The notes under the pieces: generated by a model
Told to the model about the DNA's origin: nothing
What the model saw: the letters and a program-made list of their open reading frames with translations, nothing else
Databases searched by the model: none
Program-made: the position numbers and the translations under genes
NCBI RefSeq assembly: GCF_900102085.1
Contig: NZ_FMVM01000002.1
Location: forward strand, 310,001-374,000
Reading direction: 5' to 3'
Length of the DNA stretch: 64,000 bases
DNA from: Paenibacillus polysaccharolyticus
GTDB taxonomy: Bacteria > Bacillota > Bacilli > Paenibacillales > Paenibacillaceae
In this document: positions 37,920-46,598 of the stretch, one piece after another
Layout: every line of letters starts with the position of its first letter
How positions within the stretch are numbered: position 1 is the stretch's first letter

Positions 37920-38816
37920 ATGAATATGTTAAAAGTAAACGATATTGATATTGCTTATGACAGTTATGGCAGTGAAAAGAATGAAACCATTCTATTAATT
38001 GCAGGGCTCGGCACACAGATGATTCGTTGGACGGTTCCATTCTGTGAGATGTTAGCAGCACGAGGATTTCGAGTGATTCGTTTTGATAATCGAGATACGG
38101 GGTTATCGACCCATTTTAGCAATCATGCAACATTAGATTTCGAATCACTTGCCCAAACACTCATGTCGGGAAAACTTCCTGATCTTCCATATACCCTTGA
38201 TGATATGGCTGCCGATACAATTGGATTGTTAAATGCCTTGGGGATCAAAAAAGCACATGTTGTTGGTCGTTCGATGGGCGGTATGATTGCCCAGCTTATG
38301 GCCAGCCAATATCCCGAGCGTGTCCTCTCGCTTACTTCACTAATGTCAACTACAGGTAACCCGGAACTTCCACCGACATCCCCGGAAGTCATGGCATTGA
38401 TGACTGGGCCAGCACCGAATCCGATGGAGGATGAAGAGGGTTATTTGGCTCACAGCGTAGCTTTTGCCAAACGTATTGCCGGTACAGGTTACCCTTTTGA
38501 GGAAGACGCGTATCGTTCACTCATTCGAGAGGAAATACAGCGAGCTTATGATCCGGGAAGTGTTGGGCGACAGATTGCTGCAATTGCGGTTTCAGGTGAT
38601 CGGCGGGCGCGATTGGCAAAAGTTAAGGTCCCAGCCTTAGTGATTCACGGTGTGGAAGATCCGATGTTTGTTCCCGCTTGCGGTAGAGACACGGCGGAAG
38701 CGATCAACGGTGCAGAATTGATGTTACTTGAAGGTATGGGCCATGATTTGCCGCAGCAGCTGTTTGAAACCGTTGTTGATGGAATTGAGAGGGCAGCCCG
38801 CAGTACACGCCCGTGA
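37920..38816 (+). CDS. Alpha/beta fold hydrolase
   Basis: The 298-residue protein has the nucleophile elbow GRSMGGMIAQ, the opening IAGLGTQMIRWTVPFCEM, FDNRDTGLSTHF, and the late catalytic histidine in MGHDLPQQL. It resembles the group containing aclacinomycin methylesterase RdmC and lactone hydrolases. The substrate is unknown. It follows GAGGAGAAC and is co-transcribed with the DUF2239 gene. Confidence 0.88.
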   Translation: MNMLKVNDIDIAYDSYGSEKNETILLIAGLGTQMIRWTVPFCEMLAARGFRVIRFDNRDTGLSTHFSNHATLDFESLAQTLMSGKLPDLPYTLDDMAADTIGLLNALGIKKAHVVGRSMGGMIAQLMASQYPERVLSLTSLMSTTGNPELPPTSPEVMALMTGPAPNPMEDEEGYLAHSVAFAKRIAGTGYPFEEDAYRSLIREEIQRAYDPGSVGRQIAAIAVSGDRRARLAKVKVPALVIHGVEDPMFVPACGRDTAEAINGAELMLLEGMGHDLPQQLFETVVDGIERAARSTRP

Positions 38817-38824
38817 TGAGTAAA

Positions 38825-38845
38825 AAGCCGCTTTAATAGCGGCTT
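38825..38845. terminator. Terminator between converging genes
   Basis: AAGCCGCT / AGCGGCTT stem; the T run is on the minus strand (AAAAA at 38822-38826), so it mainly serves the CPBP gene. Confidence 0.65.
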
Positions 38846-38904
38846 AAACTGTATTATCTTTATTTGTGATAAGTCGCAGTAAACCCATGTTGTCCGAAAC
38901 TTAA

Positions 38905-39555
38905 TTATATTTTATGCTGCATCAACTGTGATCTTTGGGAAAACACCCAGACGGCAAACAGCATCACCAAAGCAACCAATATGCCGGATTCCCCTGTCCA
39001 TAGATAGGCGTTTTCTCCGCTTGTGGAGAGATCAAATGAATCCTGAATCACGGCGTTCCAGGAAGCATGAAGGAGGATTGCTGGCCATATGCTACCTGTA
39101 CTTAAACGAAGATGACTGATGACAAAGTTAAATGAACTGATCGTAATCAAAAATAGGATAATTGACAATCCGAGTGATGGTCCCGAATAATAACTCCCTA
39201 ACAGAATGGCGGGAATATGCCACGCTCCCCAGATCAACCCGCTTGTAAGAATCGGTTTGGGCACACCTGCTGTTATTAATCTGGTAAGCATATAGCCTCT
39301 CCATCCCAGCTCTTCACCGGCACTGCTGATCACACCGAACAATGTACCAGCAAACATCTGATAAATAACAATTCCCATCAGAGCCCAGATAAAAGAGCCA
39401 CTGGTGTGCACGTAGTCGACCAAGCCGGTTATCCAGGCGAATCCATAAGCTAACGACCCGACAACTACTGGAAATAGTAGCACAAAAGGAAGCGTTTTTA
39501 ACGTTAATATCCCGCCAAATCGCAGAGAAATATCTGCAAAGCCTTCGCGCAACAT
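38905..39555 (-). CDS. CPBP (CAAX/Abi) intramembrane protease, probably N-terminally shortened
   Basis: The 216-residue membrane protein contains the CPBP motifs: SSAGEELGWRGYML (EExxxR), GLIWGAWHIPAILLG (FxxxH type), and ILLHASWNAV near the end. Most relatives are 270-300 residues and begin with two more membrane segments before the ADISLRFGG region, which here is at residue 7. No ribosome binding site precedes ATG 39555, and the gene starts only 42 bp after the upstream gene. It may be a 5-prime-truncated remnant or may be read by coupling. Confidence 0.65.
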   Translation of the reverse strand: MLREGFADISLRFGGILTLKTLPFVLLFPVVVGSLAYGFAWITGLVDYVHTSGSFIWALMGIVIYQMFAGTLFGVISSAGEELGWRGYMLTRLITAGVPKPILTSGLIWGAWHIPAILLGSYYSGPSLGLSIILFLITISSFNFVISHLRLSTGSIWPAILLHASWNAVIQDSFDLSTSGENAYLWTGESGILVALVMLFAVWVFSQRSQLMQHKI

Positions 39556-39597
39556 AAGCCATAGAATACGGCTTAAGACGGTTCAGAAACGATCATT

Positions 39598-42126
39598 CTA
39601 CAATTCGAGCGCATAAGCAAGGACTCGCGCTTGGCTCATGTCTGCCCCTTTATTCCACCAAATCTGCCATTCGTGCTGCTGTAAACCTTGATGGATGGCT
39701 TCCACACATTCCAAATATTCTTCTGGAAAGCTCGGTTGCTTATCCCCGCCATAGGACTGACGCCTTTTCTCGGAAGCACCGAGTAATAATGCGGCTTCCA
39801 TTAATGCTCCCCGAGCACATAATGTTATTCCCAAACCCTCAACTCCACGAGAAAGAACCCAGGAACCGCGGTAGATCTGACTTGCAGCGATACATTTCTT
39901 GAAATATTCAACCGCTTGATTCATTTCCCCGCGTTTCAACGCGGAATACCCGAGACATTCGTACGGGCCAGATAGTTCCCATGGGTCCTTTACCATTTGG
40001 AAAAGACGCACGCTCTCTTCCAGCAAGTTGGAAGCCTCTGTATAACGTTGCTGTTCCAAACGAATTTTGCCGTACGCATGCAGTGAAGAAGCAAGATTCC
40101 AAGAGTCATTGATACTTCTTGCCAATTCTACGCTCTGTTGTGCCATTACCTCCGCTTTTTGAAGATCGTTCTGCCGAATGTAGATAAAAGCAAGCAAGCG
40201 AAGGGAAGAGGCAGACAGGGAATTGTCTTGTTGTTCACGGGCTAGCTCCACACTGCGTGTTGCAGCGTCCATTCCCGATTGGATGTTCCCTTGAACAAAT
40301 TGAATGATGCCTAACCCGTGCCATGCTTTGGCACAATCCGTTGTAGAACCATCGTTTGATTCTTCTACATGCAAAAATCGTTCCAGCCAGAACAATCCAT
40401 CCTTCAATCTGCCCTCGTGAAGCCAGAACCCATACAGATGGGCCGCCAGATGAAGACCCCATGCACGTGCGTGAACATGAGCATAGCACCATTGAAGTGC
40501 AGCACTTAAGTTGGCGTATTCCGTTCTCACAGATTCGATACTAAGCTCTCGTTCAATCGTTCTGAAGCAGGCTTCAGCCTGAATTAAATAGCCTTTGTAA
40601 TATTCCATATGTCGCATAGAGAGGGTACTACGTTTTTCATCATCAGATTGTTCGTTCCATTTATCTGTGGCATATTCCTTGATTGCCTCCAGCAAAGAGT
40701 AACGAATAGAGCCATGGTGCGAATCAATCCCGGTGGAGACAAGAGACTTGTTAACCAGACCCGATAAAAGATCGAGCATATCTTCGACCGTAATAGGGTC
40801 TTTCTGGCCAGACAGATCCGGTTCACATATGCAGATTGCTTCTGCTGCTTCCAGCGTGAAACCGCCCGCAAATACACTTAACCTTTGGAGCAAAAGGCGT
40901 TCCTTGCCTGTCAGCAGATGATAACTCCAATCAATGGTTGAACGCAGTGTATGGTGCCGAGGACCGGCGGTTCGTTTACCTGAAGTCAAAAGGGTAAGCT
41001 GCTGAGTGAGACGTTCTTCAATCTGTCCCAAGCTCAACATGTTCATTCGTGCTACCGTAAGCTCAATCGCTAGAGGTATGCCCTCAATTTTCCGGCAAAT
41101 TGCACCGATTTGCTTCAAATTTGAAAGCGTAGGCACAAAGTGCGGAACCAGAACGCTGGCTCGTTCCACAAACAGCTGGATCGCTTCATAACTCATCCAT
41201 TCTGATTCAGTATGTACATCCGATAAGTCCTCCTGCGCAGGATAAGAGAGTGGAGGAAGGCGATAAACCAATTCTTCACTGATATTAAGAGGCTCTCGAC
41301 TGGTGGTTATTATTCGTAGGTCTGGTGTTTCCATCAAAAGGAATTCCGCTACCTCAGCAATTGTATCAATGATATGTTCACAGTTATCAAAAATAAACAG
41401 CAGCTCATAATGACGTATCACTTCAATGATCACAGCTTCATCCGACATCTTCCCCTGGGTGGTCAGCCCCAATGTAGATAAAAGCAAAGGATATACGTCA
41501 TGTGCATCATGGATTGTACCAAATTCAAACATATATATTCCTTGCGAAAAACGAGCTGTGAGTGTGGAAGCCAATTCGGTAGCAAAAGACGTTTTGCCAA
41601 TCCCACCAGGTCCGATGATAGAAATCAGAGCATGATCAATCAATTTCTCAGTCAGCACTTCTCTGGAATGTTGTCGTCCGACAAAGGTGGAGGGTCGATT
41701 GCGTAATCGTACTGCTGCCTTGAACGGTGTTGTGGACACTTCTTTCACAGCCTCACGTTGCACAGTTTCACTTGCCATGAGGGTGTTGAACCATGTTTGA
41801 TCAAAATCTGCAAATTCACGACCTGACGCCGAACGCGCTTCCGAGAATCGCTTGACGGTATTCCATAACATTGTAGCTTCCTCTATAGCAGCATCCTCTA
41901 GAAAAAGTCCTTCTTCCCAAAAAGCCTGAATGATCTGCTTCAGGCTTCCAATACTGGGGAGACGATCCCCATTCTCCCATTGCTGTACCGTCCTTGGATC
42001 TACGCCAGCTCGCTTGGCCAAATCCACTTGCCGCATTTTTTTAAAAGCGCCTTTCCGAGAAGGCCTTGTACGAATTTTTTTAATCCATTCATGGGGCCAA
42101 TCATTTGTATATTTATCGTTTTCCAT
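39598..42126 (-). CDS. XRE-HTH / NB-ARC ATPase / TPR regulator (STAND type)
   Basis: The 842-residue protein has three parts: an XRE-type helix-turn-helix (residues 32-68, RQVDLAKRAGVDPRTVQQWE), an NB-ARC ATPase with Walker A GPGGIGKTS (172-180), Walker B LLFIFDNCEHI and the sensor-like IITTSREPL, and C-terminal TPR-like repeats (AWHGLGIIQFVQGNIQSGMD onward). STAND proteins of this build act as signal-dependent transcription regulators. It is divergent from the tautomerase/azoreductase group, 132 bp apart, and may regulate it. The ligand is unknown. Confidence 0.85.
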   Translation of the reverse strand: MENDKYTNDWPHEWIKKIRTRPSRKGAFKKMRQVDLAKRAGVDPRTVQQWENGDRLPSIGSLKQIIQAFWEEGLFLEDAAIEEATMLWNTVKRFSEARSASGREFADFDQTWFNTLMASETVQREAVKEVSTTPFKAAVRLRNRPSTFVGRQHSREVLTEKLIDHALISIIGPGGIGKTSFATELASTLTARFSQGIYMFEFGTIHDAHDVYPLLLSTLGLTTQGKMSDEAVIIEVIRHYELLFIFDNCEHIIDTIAEVAEFLLMETPDLRIITTSREPLNISEELVYRLPPLSYPAQEDLSDVHTESEWMSYEAIQLFVERASVLVPHFVPTLSNLKQIGAICRKIEGIPLAIELTVARMNMLSLGQIEERLTQQLTLLTSGKRTAGPRHHTLRSTIDWSYHLLTGKERLLLQRLSVFAGGFTLEAAEAICICEPDLSGQKDPITVEDMLDLLSGLVNKSLVSTGIDSHHGSIRYSLLEAIKEYATDKWNEQSDDEKRSTLSMRHMEYYKGYLIQAEACFRTIERELSIESVRTEYANLSAALQWCYAHVHARAWGLHLAAHLYGFWLHEGRLKDGLFWLERFLHVEESNDGSTTDCAKAWHGLGIIQFVQGNIQSGMDAATRSVELAREQQDNSLSASSLRLLAFIYIRQNDLQKAEVMAQQSVELARSINDSWNLASSLHAYGKIRLEQQRYTEASNLLEESVRLFQMVKDPWELSGPYECLGYSALKRGEMNQAVEYFKKCIAASQIYRGSWVLSRGVEGLGITLCARGALMEAALLLGASEKRRQSYGGDKQPSFPEEYLECVEAIHQGLQQHEWQIWWNKGADMSQARVLAYALEL

Positions 42127-42258
42127 GACATCACCTGAATTTCATAGTCTAAGCAACCTGAGCACACGAACAAACACGAACTCATGTACATTCGTGTTCT
42201 GGATTGTAGCAGATAAAATAATTCATATCAACACCAATTAACTAAGGAGGTAACACCG

Positions 42259-42642
42259 ATGCCTTTAACTCGCATTGTCGCATTGAAAGGTCGTTCAAAC
42301 GAAGAGAAAACGCAGCTCAAAGAAGTTGTTTTACAAACCATCGTGGATAAACTGCATGTGCCCGCAAATGATCGTTTTCTGATTATTGAAGAACTGGATC
42401 GAGAAAATTTCAGCTTTGATCCAACTTGTCTGGATATCGAAAGAAGTGAGGGTTTCCTAATCATTCAGGTCACCTTGAACCTGGGTCGTCCTGACGAAAT
42501 GAAAAAGGAGTTTTATGAAGCGCTCGCTGAAGAGTTACATCAGAAGGTGGGGATTCGAAAAGAAGATGTATTCATTAATCTGATTGAAGTTACCAAAGAA
42601 AACTGGTCATACGGCAATGGAATTGCTTCGTTTATTGTCTAG
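42259..42642 (+). CDS. Tautomerase-superfamily protein
   Basis: The 127-residue protein begins MPLTRIVALKG; after Met removal Pro1 is the catalytic base of the tautomerase superfamily. The length is about twice that of 4-oxalocrotonate tautomerase and fits the fused-domain or MIF-like branch (C-terminal VFINLIEVTKENWSYGNG). It probably acts on keto-enol forms of aromatic breakdown products. It follows AAGGAGG and precedes an azoreductase by 48 bp. Confidence 0.8.
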   Translation: MPLTRIVALKGRSNEEKTQLKEVVLQTIVDKLHVPANDRFLIIEELDRENFSFDPTCLDIERSEGFLIIQVTLNLGRPDEMKKEFYEALAEELHQKVGIRKEDVFINLIEVTKENWSYGNGIASFIV

Positions 42643-42690
42643 ATCTGTAACAATGCATTCATTCCGTATATAAGAGAGGAAGTCATAACT

Positions 42691-43326
42691 ATGTCAACTT
42701 TACTATATGTAACAGCTCATCCCGGCAACCCCGAGACATCGTATAGCCTTTCGGCTGGCGAGCAATTCGTACAAGCTTATCGTGAAAGTCACCCTCAAGA
42801 TGAGGTCGTGCACGTAGATCTGTATCAACGCAATATCCCACACATCGATGCAGACGTATTGGATGCTTGGGGCAAACTGCAAACAGGCGGCACATTCAAT
42901 CAATTGACTGAAATACAGCAACAAAAAGTAACTCAATTGAATGAACTTCTCGAAGAATTCGTGGCTGCAGACAAATATGTTTTTGTGACACCCATGTGGA
43001 ACTTTTCTTATCCTCCCGTAATGAAAGCTTATATCGATTCCTTTTGTGTCAGAGCCAAAACATTCAAATATACCGAAAACGGTCCAGTTGGCCTGCTACA
43101 AAACAAAAAAGCGTTCCACATTCAGGCAAGTGGCGGAGTATACTCAACTGGTCCTGTAGCGGATCGGGAGAATGGCAACCGTCATCTGGAAACAGTACTT
43201 CATTTTGTAGGCATCACAGACGTTCAGCATCTGTTTATCGAGGGTGTATCCACAGCAGGAGAACGTGCACCACAGATCAAAGCCGAAAGCATTGAACAAG
43301 CGCGTAGCATAGCACAAACATTTTAA
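42691..43326 (+). CDS. azoR: FMN-dependent NADH-azoreductase
   Basis: The 211-residue flavodoxin-like enzyme has the FMN phosphate region (AHPGNPETSYSLSAGEQF), FVTPMWNFSYPPVMKAYIDS and FHIQASGGVYSTG, all typical of AzoR. It reduces quinones and azo compounds with NADH. It is grouped with a tautomerase and a metallo-hydrolase, suggesting quinone or aromatic detoxification. Confidence 0.9.
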   Translation: MSTLLYVTAHPGNPETSYSLSAGEQFVQAYRESHPQDEVVHVDLYQRNIPHIDADVLDAWGKLQTGGTFNQLTEIQQQKVTQLNELLEEFVAADKYVFVTPMWNFSYPPVMKAYIDSFCVRAKTFKYTENGPVGLLQNKKAFHIQASGGVYSTGPVADRENGNRHLETVLHFVGITDVQHLFIEGVSTAGERAPQIKAESIEQARSIAQTF

Positions 43327-43463
43327 TGCTAGATATAAAATAAAGCTGTAAAACAGGAATTACAATACGCCAAATTGTATCGCATCTCATTGTACCCATC
43401 ACTCATTTGTCGGTTTATCCGTCATTTGCAGGATGGGTATCTTGATTCAAGGAGGATTTAGTC

Positions 43464-44147
43464 ATGAAAGTAACTTACCACGGACATTCTGTAGTAAAGA
43501 TCGAAACGCAAGGCACTATCATTTTAATTGATCCTTTTATTACCGGAAACGCACATACCGATCTTGATCCATCCACCATAGAAACAGACGTTATTCTGCT
43601 GACACACGGGCACGGCGATCATGTGGGAGATACCGTAGACATTGCAAAACGCAACAATTCACTGGTTATTGCTTCACCCGAACTCGCCGACCTGCTCGGA
43701 TGGGAAGGCGTTCGTACACATGCCATGAGCATTGGGGGTGCGTATACGTTTGACTTCGGGCGAGTGAAATTGACACAAGCTTTCCATAGTTCAAGTTATG
43801 TAAACCATATTTCGAAAAAAATTACGTATACCGGCATGCCAACAGGAATTTTATTTACCTCTGAAGGAAAAACGGTGTTCCATGCAGGAGACACTGGCCT
43901 GTTTTATGATATGAAAGTGATTGGTGATCGCCATGCCATTGATCTCGCTTTTCTCCCCATTGGAGACAACCACACCATGGGACCCGAAGACGCGGCTGTG
44001 GCGGCTGAATGGCTTCAAGCCAAACAGGTGGTACCGATTCACTTCAATACCTTTCCGTTCATTCAGCAAAACCCGCATTCCTTTGTCGCGCTGTTGCCTA
44101 GTGGAGTAGGGAAAGTTCTAGAAGCCGGCGAAGGAATTGAACTCTGA
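43464..44147 (+). CDS. Metallo-beta-lactamase-fold hydrolase (UlaG/YtkL type)
   Basis: The 227-residue protein has the metal motif [11 protein letters not shown], the second ligand region [13 protein letters not shown] and the C-terminal [10 protein letters not shown], as in UPF0173 metal-dependent hydrolases such as B. subtilis YtkL. The substrate is unknown. ATG 43464 follows AAGGAGG. It ends the tautomerase/azoreductase group. Confidence 0.9.
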   Translation: MKVTYHGHSVVKIETQGTIILIDPFITGNAHTDLDPSTIETDVILLTHGHGDHVGDTVDIAKRNNSLVIASPELADLLGWEGVRTHAMSIGGAYTFDFGRVKLTQAFHSSSYVNHISKKITYTGMPTGILFTSEGKTVFHAGDTGLFYDMKVIGDRHAIDLAFLPIGDNHTMGPEDAAVAAEWLQAKQVVPIHFNTFPFIQQNPHSFVALLPSGVGKVLEAGEGIEL

Positions 44148-44178
44148 GTCTCATTTGTATATCCAAACGGAATAATCG

Positions 44179-44207
44179 TTGTATTCTCAACAAAGTTCAG
44201 CTAAAAT
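44179..44207 (+). promoter_or_regulatory. Probable sigma-A promoter of the 44354 operon
   Basis: TTGTAT (44179-44184), 17 bp, TAAAAT (44202-44207). It would give a leader of about 140 nt before ATG 44354. Confidence 0.5.
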
Positions 44208-44237
44208 AAAGCTACAAATTTTATATCATGCTTGTTT

Positions 44238-44251
44238 TTATCCCCGGGTAA
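44238..44251. promoter_or_regulatory. CCCGGG-centred operator, second locus
   Basis: TTATCCCCGGGTAA differs by one base from the TTATACCCGGGTAA arms at 37221-37270. Here it is a single copy, in the presumed early leader. Confidence 0.55.
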
Positions 44252-44258
44252 GAACGAT

Positions 44259-44329
44259 AAAAAGCATTGAGTCTCAATCCCCACTAGGGCCTATGTAATG
44301 TAGGAGGGATGAGATTCAGTGCTTTTTTT
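44259..44329 (+). promoter_or_regulatory. Long terminator-like hairpin in the leader of the 44354 operon
   Basis: AAAAAGCATTGAGTCTCAAT (from 44259) pairs almost completely with ATGAGATTCAGTGCTTTTTT (from 44309), about 20 bp with two G-U pairs, followed by a T run ending 24 bases before ATG 44354. It is either the terminator of the upstream gene or a transcription attenuator. Confidence 0.65.
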
Positions 44330-44353
44330 GATAAAGAAGGAGGAGAGTACCGT

Positions 44354-45358
44354 ATGCGATTTTTAAGTGATCACGATGTCAGACAAGGATTGAATGTACC
44401 TCAGGTGATACATTTAGTGGAAACAGTATACAAGGCTAGGAGTGAAGAGAACACGGAGACTTGGCCGACAATCTTCTACGATTTTCTTCCAGGCAAGGCA
44501 GATATGGATATCAAATCAGGATATTTGAAGAGTGATAAGGTATTTGGACATAAAACAATCACATGGTTTGCCGAGAATGAAGCGAAGCAACTCCCCACGT
44601 TGACGGGGCTTATAAACGTATTTGATGCCGATACAGGCAGATCCTTAGGCATAACCGAGGCATCCTATATTACGGGCATACGTACAGGTGCTTCGGGGGC
44701 AATCGGAGCAAAATACTTGGCAAGAAAAGACTCTGAAACTCTCCTTGTCGTAGGTTCTGGCAATCAGGCGATCTTCCAAATCGCTTGTGCCTTATCCGTG
44801 CTTCCGAACTTGAAAACGGTTTGTGTGGCCGGTAGGGACCAAGAGAAGCTGAGAACTTTTGTAAACACCTTACCACACCGACTTCAATCTGAATTTGGTA
44901 CGAACTTAGAGAACGTTACGTTTGAAGCAGCAGAATCGTTAGAAGAAGCTGTAAAAAGCAGTGATATTATCATCACCGTCACATCATCCAGAACGCCGAT
45001 CATTAAGAGGGAGTGGGTAAAAGAAGGCACACACCTTTCTTGCATAGGTGCAGATATGACGGGGAAACAGGAGATTGACTCCAGCCTAGTGTCACAAGCC
45101 ATCTTATATGTAGATGATCGGGAGCACTGTATACACGTGGGCGAGATTGAGATACCGCTGAAAGAAGGCAAGATTACAGAAAGCCATATACGCGGTGAGA
45201 TCGGGGATTTGATTTTAGGAAAAATAAAGGGAAGAACCTCAAACGAACAAATCACCATATTTGATGCGACAGGTATGGCGATTCTGGATATATATGCAGC
45301 GAAAACTGCATTGCAGACTGCAGAGGAACGAAATCTCGGCGTTAAAATTGACATCTAG
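44354..45358 (+). CDS. Ornithine cyclodeaminase / mu-crystallin family protein
   Basis: The 334-residue NAD(P)-dependent enzyme has the family fold: FGHKTITWFAENEAKQLPTL, TEASYITGIRTGASGAIGAK, the Rossmann segment LLVVGSGNQAIFQIAC, and GTHLSCIGADMTGKQEIDSS. Relatives include ornithine cyclodeaminase, EutC and iminosuccinate reductase (BhcD). ATG 44354 is chosen behind AAGGAGGAGAG; the frame opens earlier inside the leader hairpin. It lies 12 bp before a threonine-dehydratase-like gene; together they look like an imino-acid forming and reducing pair. Confidence 0.85.
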   Translation: MRFLSDHDVRQGLNVPQVIHLVETVYKARSEENTETWPTIFYDFLPGKADMDIKSGYLKSDKVFGHKTITWFAENEAKQLPTLTGLINVFDADTGRSLGITEASYITGIRTGASGAIGAKYLARKDSETLLVVGSGNQAIFQIACALSVLPNLKTVCVAGRDQEKLRTFVNTLPHRLQSEFGTNLENVTFEAAESLEEAVKSSDIIITVTSSRTPIIKREWVKEGTHLSCIGADMTGKQEIDSSLVSQAILYVDDREHCIHVGEIEIPLKEGKITESHIRGEIGDLILGKIKGRTSNEQITIFDATGMAILDIYAAKTALQTAEERNLGVKIDI

Positions 45359-45370
45359 GGAGAAAGAGAA

Positions 45371-46333
45371 ATGACTTTTAACTATGAACATGTGTTACAA
45401 GCATATGATCGTATCAATAAACACCTGAAGAAAACACCACTTGAAGAGTCGTTCTATCTAGGCGATCTGAACAGAAGATACTTTTTCAAACTGGAGTCCT
45501 TCCAACGAGCAAAGAGCTTTAAAATCCGAGGGGCTTTAAACAAAATGATGACGCTATCCGAGGAAGAAAAGAAGAGAGGCGTTGCCGCCATTTCTTCAGG
45601 TAACCACGGTAGTGCTGTGAGCTACGCGGCTTCCATTCTCGGAATTCATACCGTCAAGGTGATCGTTCCCGAAACGACGGCCCAAAGCAAAATTGATAAA
45701 ATGAACTATTTCGGGGCAGAAGTGATGAAATTAGGTAAAGATTTTGACGAGGCTCATACGCTCGGCATGAAGTACATTCATGAACATCATTTAACGTATA
45801 TTGATCCTTACTACGATGATCCGGAGATTTATGGTGGACAAGGCACGATAGGCATTGAAATTTTAGAACAAAACCAGGATATTGATACGATCGTCGTGCC
45901 AGTAGGTGGTGGGGGCCTGATTACAGGGATTGCGGTTGCTGCCAAATCGATCAAGCCGTCCATTCGAATTGTTGGAGTGCAAACCGAAGCCTGCCCAGCC
46001 ATGATTAAATCTTACGAAGATCATACTTTATATGAACAATATCCTAGCGAGGAATCCCTCTGTGACGCACTTCTTGGTGGGGTTGGAAAACTGAGTTACG
46101 AGATGGCGAAAGATTATGTTGATGATTTTATTGCCGTATCGGAGCATTCGATTGGCCGAGCCGTAAGTTTTCTGGCCAAAGAAGAAAAATACATTATTGA
46201 AGCAGGAAGCGCTACTGTAGTTGCAGCAATTATGGAACAGGGGGAACGAATCGGTGGTCGAAATGTCGCACTTGTGTTAAGCGGTGGCAACATTGATGGA
46301 GATGTACTCCTGAATATTTTATCTAAATACTAA
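45371..46333 (+). CDS. PLP-dependent threonine/serine dehydratase family protein (EutB/BhcB-like)
   Basis: The 320-residue fold-type II PLP enzyme has the Schiff-base lysine K51 in AKSFKIRGALNK, the substrate loop ISSGNHGSAVSYAAS, and the phosphate loop PVGGGGLITGIAVAA. It lacks an ACT domain, so it is a catabolic-type threonine, serine or 3-hydroxyaspartate dehydratase or a racemase. Pairing with an ornithine-cyclodeaminase homolog recalls EutB/EutC (ectoine use) and BhcB/BhcD (beta-hydroxyaspartate cycle). The other genes of those pathways are not present here. Confidence 0.85.
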   Translation: MTFNYEHVLQAYDRINKHLKKTPLEESFYLGDLNRRYFFKLESFQRAKSFKIRGALNKMMTLSEEEKKRGVAAISSGNHGSAVSYAASILGIHTVKVIVPETTAQSKIDKMNYFGAEVMKLGKDFDEAHTLGMKYIHEHHLTYIDPYYDDPEIYGGQGTIGIEILEQNQDIDTIVVPVGGGGLITGIAVAAKSIKPSIRIVGVQTEACPAMIKSYEDHTLYEQYPSEESLCDALLGGVGKLSYEMAKDYVDDFIAVSEHSIGRAVSFLAKEEKYIIEAGSATVVAAIMEQGERIGGRNVALVLSGGNIDGDVLLNILSKY

Positions 46334-46393
46334 CACTTACACTTCATACTAAATACATGTTAAGTTATTTTCGGTGAATTATACCTGTAAATC

Positions 46394-46449
46394 AATAACC
46401 CTCTTACCTGTGGAGAGAACGCTCTATAGGCATGAGGGTTATTTTCGTT
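46394..46449 (+). terminator. Terminator after the dehydratase gene
   Basis: AATAACCCTC (46394-46403) pairs with GAGGGTTATT (46434-46443), followed by TTCG; the loop is long. Confidence 0.6.
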
Positions 46450-46598
46450 CAAACAACGTGTCATATTAACAATTTGTTATCGAAGCTATCGTTTTATCAT
46501 GTTGACTTCGGAGCGGTGAATCTATACTGAATATACGGAGATACAACAGAGCTGACGCCTATCTCTGCAGAACATAGAGAAAGAAGGGGAGCACACGA

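Noticed and set aside
44214..44353. T-box or known riboswitch in the leader
   Set aside because: No T-box sequence and no recognisable riboswitch core; only a terminator-like hairpin is visible.
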